A DNA stretch of 64,000 nt, taken from the NCBI GenBank assembly GCA_902801365.1, contig CADCHY010000014.1, positions 1-64,000 on the forward strand. The letters are read 5' to 3'. Position 1 is the stretch's first letter, and the number at the start of each line of letters is the position of its first letter. Positions 14,379 to 22,687 of the stretch are shown piece by piece. The translations under genes and the position numbers were made by a program. This DNA is from an uncultured Succiniclasticum sp. (GTDB lineage Bacteria > Bacillota > Negativicutes > Acidaminococcales > Acidaminococcaceae). The notes below the pieces were generated by a model. It ran no database searches. It worked only from the letters and a program-made list of their open reading frames with translations, and was not told the origin of the DNA.

Positions 14379-15590
14379 TTATAGCCGGTCGCTTCCAACA
14401 GTCTGTTTATACAGTTTTTCCCGTTGGGCAGAATCTGCCAGATTTTTCAGCTTGCAATACACGATACGGCGGACAGAGGCATCAATATCCGACGGGGAAA
14501 TCTTGCCGTCTTTTACGGCCTGCAGCGTGCTGCGATAGATACGTTGCTGCACCTCCGGATCATGGCAGCTCAGCAGTATGTCCGTCCCGGCCTGAACAGC
14601 GACGATGCCGATTTCTTCCGGCTTATATCCTTCACTGACGGCGCCCATGTCCAGGTCGTCGGTGATGACGATGCCCTGATAACCCAGCTGGCTCCGCAGC
14701 ATTTGTTTCAGGATGACTGGCGAAAGGCTGGCTGGTTTTGCATCAAAGGCAGGGTAGCGGATATGGCCGGCCATCACCATGAACTGGTGGTGGGGATATT
14801 GGTCGATGATGTGTCGGAAAGGCAGAAGGTCTTCCTGTAAAATAGTCTGCTGAGGCGCGTTCACAACCGATTTATCAGTATGAGGATCGGTTTCGCTGCG
14901 GCCCATGCCCGGGAAATGTTTTATGGTAAACAGAACGCCGCTGTCCCGTAAGCCGCGGCAGGCCTGTTCCCCGAAAGATGCAACCAGCTGCGGTGTAGTC
15001 CCGTAGGTGCGCCCGTGCATGCGGCTGCTGATATCAAGAACCGGGGCGAAGTCCAGATTGAAGCCCAGTTCCCGGATATCTTTTCCGGTTTTATTCGCAT
15101 GCGTGTACGCGTCTTCCGGTTTGCCCTTGCTGATTTCCGTTGGTGCAGGCGCTGTGTAGGCCTGTTGCTTCATCCGGGTCACCAGTCCCCCTTCCTGATC
15201 TACTGAAAGGAAAAGGGGGAGGCTGAAAGAGTTCAGCGCCAGATTCTGCAGGGAGGAGTTTAAGGCTTTGACCTGTTCCCGGGTTTCCATGTTCCTATCA
15301 AACAGGATCACGCCGCCCACATGTATGGCAGTAAGGTTGTTCTTTGTGTTTTCGGTAAGCGTAGTCCCATGGATGCCTACAAACATCATCTGGCCGATTT
15401 TTTCTTCCAAAGTCATTTTATCCGTGACAGAATCCGCCAGTTGCCGGAGCCCCTTCTCCGTGGCCCAGGTGTCAGTGACAGGCACGGCTGCTTTTTCTGC
15501 GGGGGTTGTTCCTTTTTCTGCGGCGCTGCAGCCGAAGAACAGGAACATTATAAACAGTAATGTAGCGCAAAGAGTTAGCTGCTTTTTCAT
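14379..15590 (-). CDS. nagZ: Beta-N-acetylhexosaminidase (GH3, NagZ-like) lipoprotein
   Basis: A 403-residue exported glycosidase. MKKQLTL starts a lipoprotein signal ending at LFFGCSA (lipobox Cys about residue 21). The GH3 catalytic domain contains FAPVLDISS, the KHFPGMGRSETDPHTDK loop (general acid/base region) and nucleophile motif ITDDLDMGAV. It should release N-acetylglucosamine from muropeptides or glycans outside the cytoplasm. Cytosolic NagZ is typical of Gram-negatives, whereas lipoprotein forms are frequent in Bacillota. The ATG at 15590 was preferred to one 9 bp upstream because of the weak GGA site, and either is possible. Confidence 0.9.
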   Translation of the reverse strand: MKKQLTLCATLLFIMFLFFGCSAAEKGTTPAEKAAVPVTDTWATEKGLRQLADSVTDKMTLEEKIGQMMFVGIHGTTLTENTKNNLTAIHVGGVILFDRNMETREQVKALNSSLQNLALNSFSLPLFLSVDQEGGLVTRMKQQAYTAPAPTEISKGKPEDAYTHANKTGKDIRELGFNLDFAPVLDISSRMHGRTYGTTPQLVASFGEQACRGLRDSGVLFTIKHFPGMGRSETDPHTDKSVVNAPQQTILQEDLLPFRHIIDQYPHHQFMVMAGHIRYPAFDAKPASLSPVILKQMLRSQLGYQGIVITDDLDMGAVSEGYKPEEIGIVAVQAGTDILLSCHDPEVQQRIYRSTLQAVKDGKISPSDIDASVRRIVYCKLKNLADSAQREKLYKQTVGSDRL

Positions 15591-15713
15591 GATACACATC
15601 CATTCTTATATTGCGTTGCGCGGTGCTTTCCGAAAATGGTATGATATAAAAAAGCAGTAACACAGAACGGAGAATATTTTTCAGATTCACTGTCAGTTGT
15701 GGAGGTATTGGCT

Positions 15714-16052
15714 ATGAAACTCTGGACTTATTATCTCCTGTCGTGGTTAAGCGGGCTATTGACACTGATCTTTTCCGTTGGGGGCGCCCTGGCGTTTGTA
15801 ACCTATCTCAGCAGCCCTTCCACTGTAGATGGTATTATCCGCAAAGGGCATATGAGTATTATGGAGTTTGTTCTGCCGCTGTGTCTGATCGGTCTTGTCT
15901 GTTTTATCCTGTATCTTTGCGTGTCCCTGTTCTGTGTTTTCCGAAAGCTGAAGGCACAGGAACACAGGCTTTTACATTTTCTGCTTAATTTGATTCTGTA
16001 TCTGGTTACTGCGGCGGGAACAGTTCCGTTAATGATACTTCTGTTCAATTAG
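15714..16052 (+). CDS. Small integral membrane protein, unknown
   Basis: A 112-residue protein with three to four hydrophobic helices (about 6-30, 48-75 and 90-110). The ATG at 15714 follows GGAGG at 9 bp. No family was recognised. The pattern of an N-terminal LSGLLTLIFSVGGALAF and a Cys-rich second segment has no diagnostic motif. It is divergent from the nagZ-like gene and followed by its own promoter-bearing gap. Confidence 0.6.
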   Translation: MKLWTYYLLSWLSGLLTLIFSVGGALAFVTYLSSPSTVDGIIRKGHMSIMEFVLPLCLIGLVCFILYLCVSLFCVFRKLKAQEHRLLHFLLNLILYLVTAAGTVPLMILLFN

Positions 16053-16056
16053 GAAA

Positions 16057-16085
16057 TTGACTTTTACACAGATTTTTACTATAAT
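16057..16085 (+). promoter_or_regulatory. Promoter TTGACT-17-TATAAT
   Basis: TTGACT (16057-16062) and TATAAT (16080-16085) are spaced 17 bp. It drives a leader of about 100 nt and the 35-residue protein at 16195. Confidence 0.7.
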
Positions 16086-16194
16086 TTATGAAGTAAAATG
16101 AACAATATTGAAAACAAACCCTGTAATAACTTTCTGTAGTTATTTCTGTACGATAGAGTTACAGACTTCGGCGGTGCCGGGAAGGATGGGCATT

Positions 16195-16302
16195 ATGGGT
16201 GAGAAGTTTAAGACTTTTATCTCCTGCACAAAAGAAGATAATTTGAAGCTGCTTGCGTTTGTAATCGTTCTGCTTGCCATCATTGCGTTTTTTGGCTGGT
16301 AA
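16195..16302 (+). CDS. 35-residue single-pass membrane protein
   Basis: MGEKFKTFISCTKEDN is followed by a hydrophobic helix LLAFVIVLLAIIAFFGW to the end. The ATG is preceded at 8 bp by AAGGA, and a near-consensus promoter lies 110 bp upstream, which supports it as a real small gene. Function is unknown. Small C-tail-anchored proteins of this kind often regulate larger membrane partners. Confidence 0.55.
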   Translation: MGEKFKTFISCTKEDNLKLLAFVIVLLAIIAFFGW

Positions 16303-16511
16303 TATCATTGTGTCTTTTTTGTTAAATATAGGATTTTCCTGTACTACATATTGTGATTTTATGTTATAATAAACTAACAATAGTAGTTTACTCTGCGTAA
16401 ATTTTTCTTTGTGTGATATATGAATCTGGCAGAACCGATTTTCGTTTGTGGACTTTTTTTAACAAACCGACTTTTGAGAACAATTATTTTTGACTGCAAA
16501 GGTGTGATTTA

Positions 16512-17216
16512 ATGAAAAAATCAAAGCCTAATATTTTTGTATATATGTTAGCCTATCTTGCAATCCTGATGCGCTGGATGCGCCGGAGCACGCTTGGCAA
16601 AGTAGTAACGGCAGGTCTTTTGATCGTGCTTGTCAGCGGTACCTATAACCACTTGAGCGCAGCACCCTTCTTTGCGGATAACGCACAGCCCAAACTGACG
16701 GAAACGGAAAAGGTTGAGCAAAAAGGCAAAGAAGAGATTGCGAAGAAGGCGGAGGCGCAGAAACAGGAAGTTGAAAAGGCCAAGGTTGCTTCACAGCCTG
16801 TAACGAGCCATACTTACAGCCTGGTTATAACGAAAAGCGCATACCGTATATCCCTGTTGGACAACGGAACTCCGATTAAGGAATATAACTGTGCGGTAGG
16901 CCGCAACCCGGGTCAGAAAACAAAGACCGGTGACGCAAGGACACCGGTTGGCACCTTCAAAGTTGAATCCATCAATCCTTCTTCCGACTGGGTTTCCGAT
17001 GAAGATGGAAAAGGCGCTTACGGGCCCTGGTTCATCACCCTGGATACCCGGGAACTGAGTAAAGGTGAATGGAACGGTATCGGTATTTCCGGTACGAATA
17101 AACCGGAAGGTCTGGGAAGAGCCTCTTCGGCAGGCAGTATACGGGTACGGAACAGCGACATCGAAGAGATTAAAAAATTTGTGAAGGTCGGCACAGTCGT
17201 CACGATCAAAGAGTGA
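16512..17216 (+). CDS. L,D-transpeptidase-fold protein lacking catalytic His and Cys
   Basis: A 234-residue membrane-anchored YkuD-domain protein. A hydrophobic helix (about 30-48) follows a basic N-terminus, then a Lys/Glu coiled-coil stem (62-95), then the YkuD domain (about 100-234). It aligns closely with the next gene, but the catalytic HGT is SGT (Ser193, TCC at 17088-17090) and the SxGCxR motif is SAGSIR (Ser209, AGT at 17136-17138). The active His and Cys are therefore both gone, while the fold residues (GRNPG, GDARTPVGTF, GPWF) remain. It is probably a non-catalytic peptidoglycan-binding or regulatory paralogue. Confidence 0.9.
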   Translation: MKKSKPNIFVYMLAYLAILMRWMRRSTLGKVVTAGLLIVLVSGTYNHLSAAPFFADNAQPKLTETEKVEQKGKEEIAKKAEAQKQEVEKAKVASQPVTSHTYSLVITKSAYRISLLDNGTPIKEYNCAVGRNPGQKTKTGDARTPVGTFKVESINPSSDWVSDEDGKGAYGPWFITLDTRELSKGEWNGIGISGTNKPEGLGRASSAGSIRVRNSDIEEIKKFVKVGTVVTIKE

Positions 17217-17225
17217 TATGCAGTC

Positions 17226-17273
17226 AAAGAGTTATTCCTCAAAGAAGCGCTTGCGGAATAGCTCTTTCTTTTT
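17226..17273 (+). terminator. Terminator between the two L,D-transpeptidase genes
   Basis: AAAGAGTTATTCC (17226-17238) pairs with GGAATAGCTCTTT (17255-17267) with one G-U pair, followed by CTTTTT. The two paralogues are therefore not a simple operon. Confidence 0.7.
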
Positions 17274-17339
17274 ATAAAAAACCGTACTGTATTTAGGGGA
17301 TCTGCGGGAACTGACAGTGACCCGGAAAGCGAGTTTGCC

Positions 17340-18068
17340 ATGAAAACGAATCGGAAACTGACAAATATTACAGCGGTACTGATGGCTGTATTGATGGTGC
17401 TTTGTGCTATGGCCATAACGGGCTGTACCGGAGAAGATAACCCGAAAGAAAAGTCTGAGATTACAGAAACGAAGAAGACGCCGGAGCAGATTGCCGCAGA
17501 AAAGAAAGTCAAAGCAGAAGCCGAACAAAAAGCCAGGGAAGAAGCAGAGAAGAAAGCGAAAGAAGCTGAAGAGAAGGCTAAAAAAGCGGCGGAAGAAAAA
17601 GCGAAACAGGAACAGGCGTTGATCAAACAGAATGCTGACCAGAAAAAATATCATATATTTATCAAGAAGAGCGCTTTCACGCTGTACCTGCTTGATGATA
17701 AAAACAATGTGATTAAAGCGTATGACTGCACCCTTGGGAAGAATCCGGGACAGAAACAAAAGCGGGGCGACATGAAGACCCCAACCGGAACGTTTTTGGT
17801 AGATGAAATCTGCGATGCCCGCAGTTGGACGCACGACTTCGGTGATGGCAAGGGTGAGATAAAAGGGGCTTACGGTCCCTGGTTTATCAGTCTGGACACA
17901 GATGCAATGAGTAAAGGTGCCTGGGGCGGTATCGGCATCCATGGTACCCACAAACCCAATGTGATGCGGGTCCGTGATTCAGAAGGCTGTATCCGTTTGC
18001 AGAACCGGAATGTTGAGGAACTGAAGCAGTATGTGCGGGTGGGCACGAAAGTTGTGATTGAAGAGTGA
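17340..18068 (+). CDS. L,D-transpeptidase (YkuD) lipoprotein
   Basis: A 242-residue exported enzyme that cross-links or modifies peptidoglycan. The signal peptide ends in lipobox AITGC (Cys29). Residues 45-95 are a Lys/Glu/Ala-rich coiled-coil stem. The YkuD domain (about 104-242) has an intact active site: His201 in GIHGTHKP and Cys217/Arg219 in SEGCIRL. It is a tandem paralogue of the catalytically dead upstream protein, with matching GKNPGQKQKRGDMKTPTGTF and GAYGPWFISLDT blocks. The MFS transporter gene starts 6 bp after its stop, so the two may be co-transcribed. Confidence 0.93.
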   Translation: MKTNRKLTNITAVLMAVLMVLCAMAITGCTGEDNPKEKSEITETKKTPEQIAAEKKVKAEAEQKAREEAEKKAKEAEEKAKKAAEEKAKQEQALIKQNADQKKYHIFIKKSAFTLYLLDDKNNVIKAYDCTLGKNPGQKQKRGDMKTPTGTFLVDEICDARSWTHDFGDGKGEIKGAYGPWFISLDTDAMSKGAWGGIGIHGTHKPNVMRVRDSEGCIRLQNRNVEELKQYVRVGTKVVIEE

Positions 18069-18074
18069 TGTAAT

Positions 18075-19238
18075 GTGAAAAAGATAGATCCCTCTGTATA
18101 CCTTTTCTCGTTGGGACATCTTTCCGTAGACTGGTGTCAGGGAGCGATTCCTGCTCTGCTGCCTTATTTTATCCGGAATTACGATTTATCCTATCAGGCG
18201 GCGGGGACGCTGGTTTTTGCCAATGTGCTGGTGGCTTCAGTATTACAACCTATGTTCGGATATTATTCTGACCGTATTTCCCGTCCCTGGTTCATATCCC
18301 TGGGAACGTTGTTTTGTGGTATGGCAGTCGCGCTTATGGGATTCTGCACATCTTTCTCTGCAATTTTCGCGGCAGCCATGCTTTGCGGTGTCGGCAGTGC
18401 GGTATTCCATCCTGAGGCAGCCCTGATGGTAAACCGTATGGCTGCGAAAGCCAAAGGTCAGGCGCTGGGTACGTTTTCAGTGGGTGGTAATGCCGGCTTT
18501 GCCATAGGTCCGATAGCAGCGGGGATATGCGCTTACCGGCTGGGAATACACACCCTGCTGGTTTTTGGCATAGTGAATGCGGTGCTGGCTCTGGCCCTTT
18601 GGACAAAGATGCCTTACGTACTGCGTCAGGTTGCCCTTGCAGGCGGGCAGGAAACAGAAAAGAGTACGGTGAAAGCCAGAGAGAATAACTGGAAAGCTTT
18701 TGGTATTCTTTCCATGCCGATTTTTGCCCGGTCCATCGGGTTCACCCTAAGTAACACGTTTATTCCGATTTACTGGATGACTGTATTGCATGCTTCTGCT
18801 ACCCAGGGAACTACGGCTCTGTCGTTCCTGTTTACCTTGGGGGCGTGCATAACATTCGGCGGAGGTTTGCTGGCTGACAGGTTTGGTTACGTAAAAATAA
18901 TCCGTGCGGCATTTTGCTGTATGGTGCCTGCATATCTGCTGCTGACTCATACAACAGATATCCGGCTGGCTACGGCGCTGCTGATTCCGGCGGCAGTGGC
19001 AATCTTTATGCCGTACAGTCCTATTGTTGTTTTGGGACAAACTTATCTTGCCAAAAATGCCGGGTTTGCTTCCGGCGTAACGCTGGGGCTGACTACGACG
19101 CTGGGTGGTATTTTTGCGCCGCTGGTTGGCGGAATGGCAGACAGGTGGGGGCTGGTTCCGGCTTTACAGATATTCTGGATTGCCGGCCTGATTGGTTTAG
19201 TGGCGTCTTTTTTCCTGCCGGAACCTGAAAAGGAATAG
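18075..19238 (+). CDS. MFS efflux transporter, fosmidomycin-resistance (Fsr) type
   Basis: A 387-residue, 12-helix major facilitator protein of the inner membrane. The N-terminus with GHLSVDWCQGAIPALLPYF, the loop QPMFGYYSDR and the helix 4-5 region FHPEAA resemble the Fsr group. It starts with GTG. The substrate is not certain: Fsr homologues export fosmidomycin or unknown metabolites. It follows the L,D-transpeptidase gene by 6 bp. Confidence 0.85.
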   Translation: MKKIDPSVYLFSLGHLSVDWCQGAIPALLPYFIRNYDLSYQAAGTLVFANVLVASVLQPMFGYYSDRISRPWFISLGTLFCGMAVALMGFCTSFSAIFAAAMLCGVGSAVFHPEAALMVNRMAAKAKGQALGTFSVGGNAGFAIGPIAAGICAYRLGIHTLLVFGIVNAVLALALWTKMPYVLRQVALAGGQETEKSTVKARENNWKAFGILSMPIFARSIGFTLSNTFIPIYWMTVLHASATQGTTALSFLFTLGACITFGGGLLADRFGYVKIIRAAFCCMVPAYLLLTHTTDIRLATALLIPAAVAIFMPYSPIVVLGQTYLAKNAGFASGVTLGLTTTLGGIFAPLVGGMADRWGLVPALQIFWIAGLIGLVASFFLPEPEKE

Positions 19239-19270
19239 GAAAGCAGACTATATAGAAAGAGGATTTCCTT

Positions 19271-19594
19271 ATGGAACAGGTGAAAGAAAACATTGTGGTT
19301 GTAACACCGGATAATTTTCAGGCAGAAGTGCTGGAGTGTGAAAAACCGGTCCTGGTAACCTTTTATGCGAATTGGGACCAGCCTTGCCGCATGCAGCAGC
19401 CGGCGCTGGATTCCATTGCGGACAGGCATCCTGAAATTAAGGTGTGCAAACTGGACGTTGAAGAGCATGCTGCTTTTGCGCAGCAGTTTGGTATTATGAT
19501 GATTCCCACGACGATCGCTTTTAAAAATGGGAAAAGGGTTAAACGGGCCAGCGGCCTGCGCCTGGAGCATGTTTTATTGAGCATGGTAGAGTAA
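19271..19594 (+). CDS. Thioredoxin-fold protein with a single active-site cysteine
   Basis: A 107-residue thioredoxin-like protein. The usual WCGPC is WDQPC (Trp35, Asp36, Cys39): the attacking cysteine is replaced by Asp, while the resolving cysteine, the cis-Pro region (MMIPTTIAF) and the fold remain. It cannot carry out normal disulfide exchange. It could bind partners, act as a chaperone or take part in mixed disulfides. It lies immediately upstream of a normal thioredoxin and a reductase and is probably in the same operon. Confidence 0.88.
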   Translation: MEQVKENIVVVTPDNFQAEVLECEKPVLVTFYANWDQPCRMQQPALDSIADRHPEIKVCKLDVEEHAAFAQQFGIMMIPTTIAFKNGKRVKRASGLRLEHVLLSMVE

Positions 19595-19632
19595 ATGAAA
19601 AGGACTTAGTGTAAAGAAAAGAGGGAATGAAA

Positions 19633-19941
19633 ATGGCAGTAATCGTAGTTAACAAAGAAAATTTCAAAAATGAAGTATTAAAAGCGGATAAACCGGTGCT
19701 TGTTGATTTTTGGGCGACCTGGTGCGGCCCCTGCCGTATGATGGCTCCTGTAGTGGAAGCGATTGCGGAAGAACATCCGGAGTTAAAAGTATGCAAGGTG
19801 GATATTGATGAGAATCCGGAACTGGCGCAGCTTTTCAATGTTATGAGCATTCCGACGCTGGCGGCCTTTAAAGATGGCCAGCTGACGGGAACCGCGATTG
19901 GCTACCAGCCGAAGGAAAATGTACTGAAACTGTTTGCGTGA
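19633..19941 (+). CDS. trxA: Thioredoxin
   Basis: A 102-residue cytosolic thioredoxin with intact WCGPC (Cys31, Cys34), the FWATWCGPCRMMAP context and cis-Pro in MSIPTLAAF. I chose the ATG at 19633, since the ATG 6 bp earlier directly abuts the GAGGG site. The reductase gene follows 6 bp after the stop. It should reduce protein disulfides using electrons from that reductase. Confidence 0.95.
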   Translation: MAVIVVNKENFKNEVLKADKPVLVDFWATWCGPCRMMAPVVEAIAEEHPELKVCKVDIDENPELAQLFNVMSIPTLAAFKDGQLTGTAIGYQPKENVLKLFA

Positions 19942-19947
19942 GGAAAC

Positions 19948-20832
19948 ATGATGGATATTATTATTATCGGCAGCGGCCCTGCAGGTGTTTCCGCTGCATT
20001 GTATGCAAAACGCGCCGGCGCGGATGTGACGGTGATCACCCGGGGCAGCGGGGCGTTGGCAAAGGCGGAGAAAATTGAAAATTATTATGGTCTGGCCGAA
20101 CCTGTGACGGGCGCGGAACTGGAAGCAAACGGGATTGCCGGGGCGAAGCGGCTTGGTGTGAGCTTTATCGAAGATGAAGTGGTGGGCCTTGCCATGAACG
20201 ACGATTTTACCGGGCTTGTTGTACAGACGCCGGGGCGTACCTGCGAAGCAAAAGCAGTAGTGCTCACAGCAGGAAGCACACGGCTGGCGCCGAAGATTCC
20301 GGGACTGAAAGAATTAGAAGGAAAAGGTGTGAGTTACTGCGCTATCTGCGATGCGTTCTTCTACCGTCAAAAAACCGTGGCAGTGTTAGGTGAAGGGGAC
20401 TACGCCCTGCACGAAGCGGAAATTTTACTGCCCCATGCCAGCAGGGTGATGCTGTTCACCAACGGAAAAGAACCGACAGTGAAAATACCGGATACCATAG
20501 AGGTACACAAGGATAAAATTATTGCCGTGGAAGCGGAAAACACAAATGGGATGGAACGTGTAAGCGGACTGCGAACCGAAGACGGAACCGTTACTCCGGC
20601 GCAGGGCCTGTTTGTTGCGCTGGGTACTGCAGGCAGTGTAGACCTGGCCCGTAAAATCGGAGCCGCTACGGATAACAACCGTATTGTTGTTGACGGAGAG
20701 ATGGCTACCAATGTGCCCGGACTCTATGCGGCCGGCGACTGTACCGGCGGCCTGCTGCAGGTGGTAAAGGCTGCCTATGAAGGCGCTGTGGCAGGGCTGG
20801 CGGCGGCAAAATATGTGAGGAGCCGGAAATAA
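19948..20832 (+). CDS. Thioredoxin-reductase-like flavoprotein without NADPH motifs
   Basis: A 294-residue FAD enzyme of the TrxR class. The FAD-binding GSGPAGVSAALYA is at 8-20, redox-active CAIC at Cys131/Cys134, and the second FAD motif GLYAAGDC near the C-terminus. In the pyridine-nucleotide domain the usual GGGDSA is GEGDYA (148-153), and the arginine motif HRRxxFR that holds the NADPH phosphate is replaced by LFTNGKEP. Clostridial ferredoxin-dependent TrxRs (FFTR) also lack these motifs, so the electron donor may be ferredoxin or something else rather than NADPH. It sits in an operon with two thioredoxins. Confidence 0.85.
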   Translation: MMDIIIIGSGPAGVSAALYAKRAGADVTVITRGSGALAKAEKIENYYGLAEPVTGAELEANGIAGAKRLGVSFIEDEVVGLAMNDDFTGLVVQTPGRTCEAKAVVLTAGSTRLAPKIPGLKELEGKGVSYCAICDAFFYRQKTVAVLGEGDYALHEAEILLPHASRVMLFTNGKEPTVKIPDTIEVHKDKIIAVEAENTNGMERVSGLRTEDGTVTPAQGLFVALGTAGSVDLARKIGAATDNNRIVVDGEMATNVPGLYAAGDCTGGLLQVVKAAYEGAVAGLAAAKYVRSRK

Positions 20833-20856
20833 TTAAAGATACGGCAGAATAAAAAA

Positions 20857-20902
20857 AACTGCCTGTGACATGGTTATTTTCATGTCACAGGCAGTTAGAT
20901 TT
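20857..20902. terminator. Bidirectional terminator
   Basis: AACTGCCTGTGACATG (20857-20872) pairs perfectly over 16 bp with 20881-20896. A-rich sequence lies to the left and AGATTTTTT to the right. It serves both the reductase operon and the convergent M48 protease gene, whose stop codon (20885-20887) lies inside the right arm. Confidence 0.9.
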
Positions 20903-21814
20903 TTTACGCCATATATAGTTTGCGTTCACATAGTTCTTGATCCGTTCCAGCCGCTTTCCGGTGGCGGGATGGCTGGATAAGATGCGGGTGGCGAAACTCA
21001 TCTGGGACTCTCCCTGGCTGATAAGGAGAAGACCGTTGTACAGTTCTGCGCCCAGCCCGATTTTACAGGCATACAGGTCTGCTTCATACTCGTCCTGACG
21101 GGAACTGAACATGGTGATAAGATGCAGGGGCAGCTGCATCAGGAACTGGAACAGCCAGATCTGGATGAGGAAGAACCAGGAAATGATGGCGGTAATCCAG
21201 CCGATGACGGGGATGAAACTGATGATTTGAAGAGCCAGCGTGATGAAGCTGTAAATTCGTACGACCAGATTTCCAAAAGAACTCATGGTACTGTTCAACA
21301 GGGCAATGTTGGTGTCCCGGTTCTGGATGTGTCCCATTTCATGAGCCAGGATACCGGCAATTTCATTTACCCTCATATTCGTTAACAGAGGCAGCGTGAC
21401 CGCGATATTATTGCTGCCGACTGCGAACGCATTCAGCATTTTTGCGTTACATATGTATAAATTATAATCATCCATATCCAGCCCGGCCTTCCGGCAGACG
21501 ATGGACATGGCCTGCTTCAGCTGTTCTCCGGCGACGCCGGTGGGAGCCTGACAGTTCATAGACCAGCAGAGATAGCGCTGCATGAGCCGGGTACGGTACA
21601 GCAGGCAGGGGATCAGCAGGGTCAGGGCGGATAAAACGAGAATTACATTTGTTTCCGTAAAGGGAATACTAAAATAGTTCATTCCCTTATGCAGCCATTG
21701 CCAGCGGATAGGGCTGAACACCTCCACCAGCCCCCAGAACGTGGAGACGATCAGGAAGTTCACAATAAACGTCAGGCTGAGGACAATAATATCCCGAAGC
21801 AGGTTGTATAACAT
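20885..21814 (-). CDS. M48-family zinc metalloprotease (HtpX-like)
   Basis: A 309-residue membrane protease. Two N-terminal hydrophobic helices (about 8-32 and 55-75) precede the zinc motif HEMGH (His158, Glu159, His162), with a third ligand likely in the DEYEADLYA segment. Two more helices lie between (about 185-235). This is the HtpX/Ste24-like topology used in membrane protein quality control. The ATG at 21814 is set by AAAGGAGCC. It converges on the thioredoxin reductase gene. Confidence 0.9.
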   Translation of the reverse strand: MLYNLLRDIIVLSLTFIVNFLIVSTFWGLVEVFSPIRWQWLHKGMNYFSIPFTETNVILVLSALTLLIPCLLYRTRLMQRYLCWSMNCQAPTGVAGEQLKQAMSIVCRKAGLDMDDYNLYICNAKMLNAFAVGSNNIAVTLPLLTNMRVNEIAGILAHEMGHIQNRDTNIALLNSTMSSFGNLVVRIYSFITLALQIISFIPVIGWITAIISWFFLIQIWLFQFLMQLPLHLITMFSSRQDEYEADLYACKIGLGAELYNGLLLISQGESQMSFATRILSSHPATGKRLERIKNYVNANYIWRKKSNCL

Positions 21815-21921
21815 ACAGGCTCCTTTTTCTAACATATCTGGCTAATGCAATTGCTTATACTAAATTATACTACAGAACACCCGGTTTTCCAAAAATTAAT
21901 TAAAGACCGATTGGATTACTG

Positions 21922-21950
21922 TTGTGATAATTACGGTTCTGATATATAAT
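21922..21950 (+). promoter_or_regulatory. Promoter TTGTGA-17-TATAAT for the ECF operon
   Basis: TTGTGA (21922-21927) and TATAAT (21945-21950) with 17-bp spacing. The leader of about 125 nt has one clear hairpin (CTTTTC/GAAAAG near 21959-21978), and no recognised riboswitch was found. Confidence 0.65.
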
Positions 21951-22081
21951 GTAACCATCTTTTCTGATATCGGAAAAGGCTTTGATCCTGTTAATTATTA
22001 AATGCTAATGGGTAATTTCAGCACGTACAAGACGTAACAACGTTGCAGTGTTGAATTATTGCAAGAGAAGGGAGCGCTTTT

Positions 22082-22687
22082 ATGGAAGATACTATGAATA
22101 CCCCTGAGACTGGAAAAGAATACAATGCGACGCCCGCCCTGACGCATGTGGAAGCGAATCAGGAGGGTTATCGCTGGGTGGCGATTACGGCCATGCTGTT
22201 TGCCATCGGTATCATTCTGCATACGGTGAGTCCCAACGTGGGCGGTGTTACTCCCAACTGGACCATCGCCATGTATTCCATCGTTATCAACCTGACCCGG
22301 CCTCCCCTGAAGCGGGCCATCGGTATCGGGTTTGTTGCCGGCCTGACGCTGATTCCTTCGTCCAAGTCGGCATTCCCGCTGGGGAATATTGCCAGTGAGC
22401 TGAGCGGGGCTACCACCTGTTGCCTGTTGGTAAAGGCCTTTGTGGCCTGCCATATGGGAGACTGGCGGCTTACTCCCTTTATCACCGGTTTTGCTTCCAC
22501 CTTTGTGTCCGGCGGTGTATTTACTTTTATTTTAAAACTGGTGCTGGGCCTGCCGCTGAAGGTGTGGATTTTTGCCATGCTGCCGGTAGTGGCAGTAGTC
22601 GGCGTGCTTAACGGCCTAATTACGTTCGGTCTGTTCCGTCCTGTAAAGAAACTGTTTTACGCGCAGGAAGGGGGCGAAGATAAATGA
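22082..22687 (+). CDS. ECF transporter substrate-binding (S) component
   Basis: A 201-residue membrane protein with about six helices. A hydrophilic N-terminus (1-30) is followed by the helix AITAMLFAIGIILHTVSP and segments such as SIVINLTRPPLKRAIGIGFVA. The architecture resembles the TrpP/tryptophan-type S components, but the substrate cannot be fixed from sequence. The downstream ATPase gene overlaps its stop by 4 bp, and the energizing module follows directly, so this is a dedicated group I ECF transporter. The start follows AAGGGAG. Confidence 0.8.
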   Translation: MEDTMNTPETGKEYNATPALTHVEANQEGYRWVAITAMLFAIGIILHTVSPNVGGVTPNWTIAMYSIVINLTRPPLKRAIGIGFVAGLTLIPSSKSAFPLGNIASELSGATTCCLLVKAFVACHMGDWRLTPFITGFASTFVSGGVFTFILKLVLGLPLKVWIFAMLPVVAVVGVLNGLITFGLFRPVKKLFYAQEGGEDK

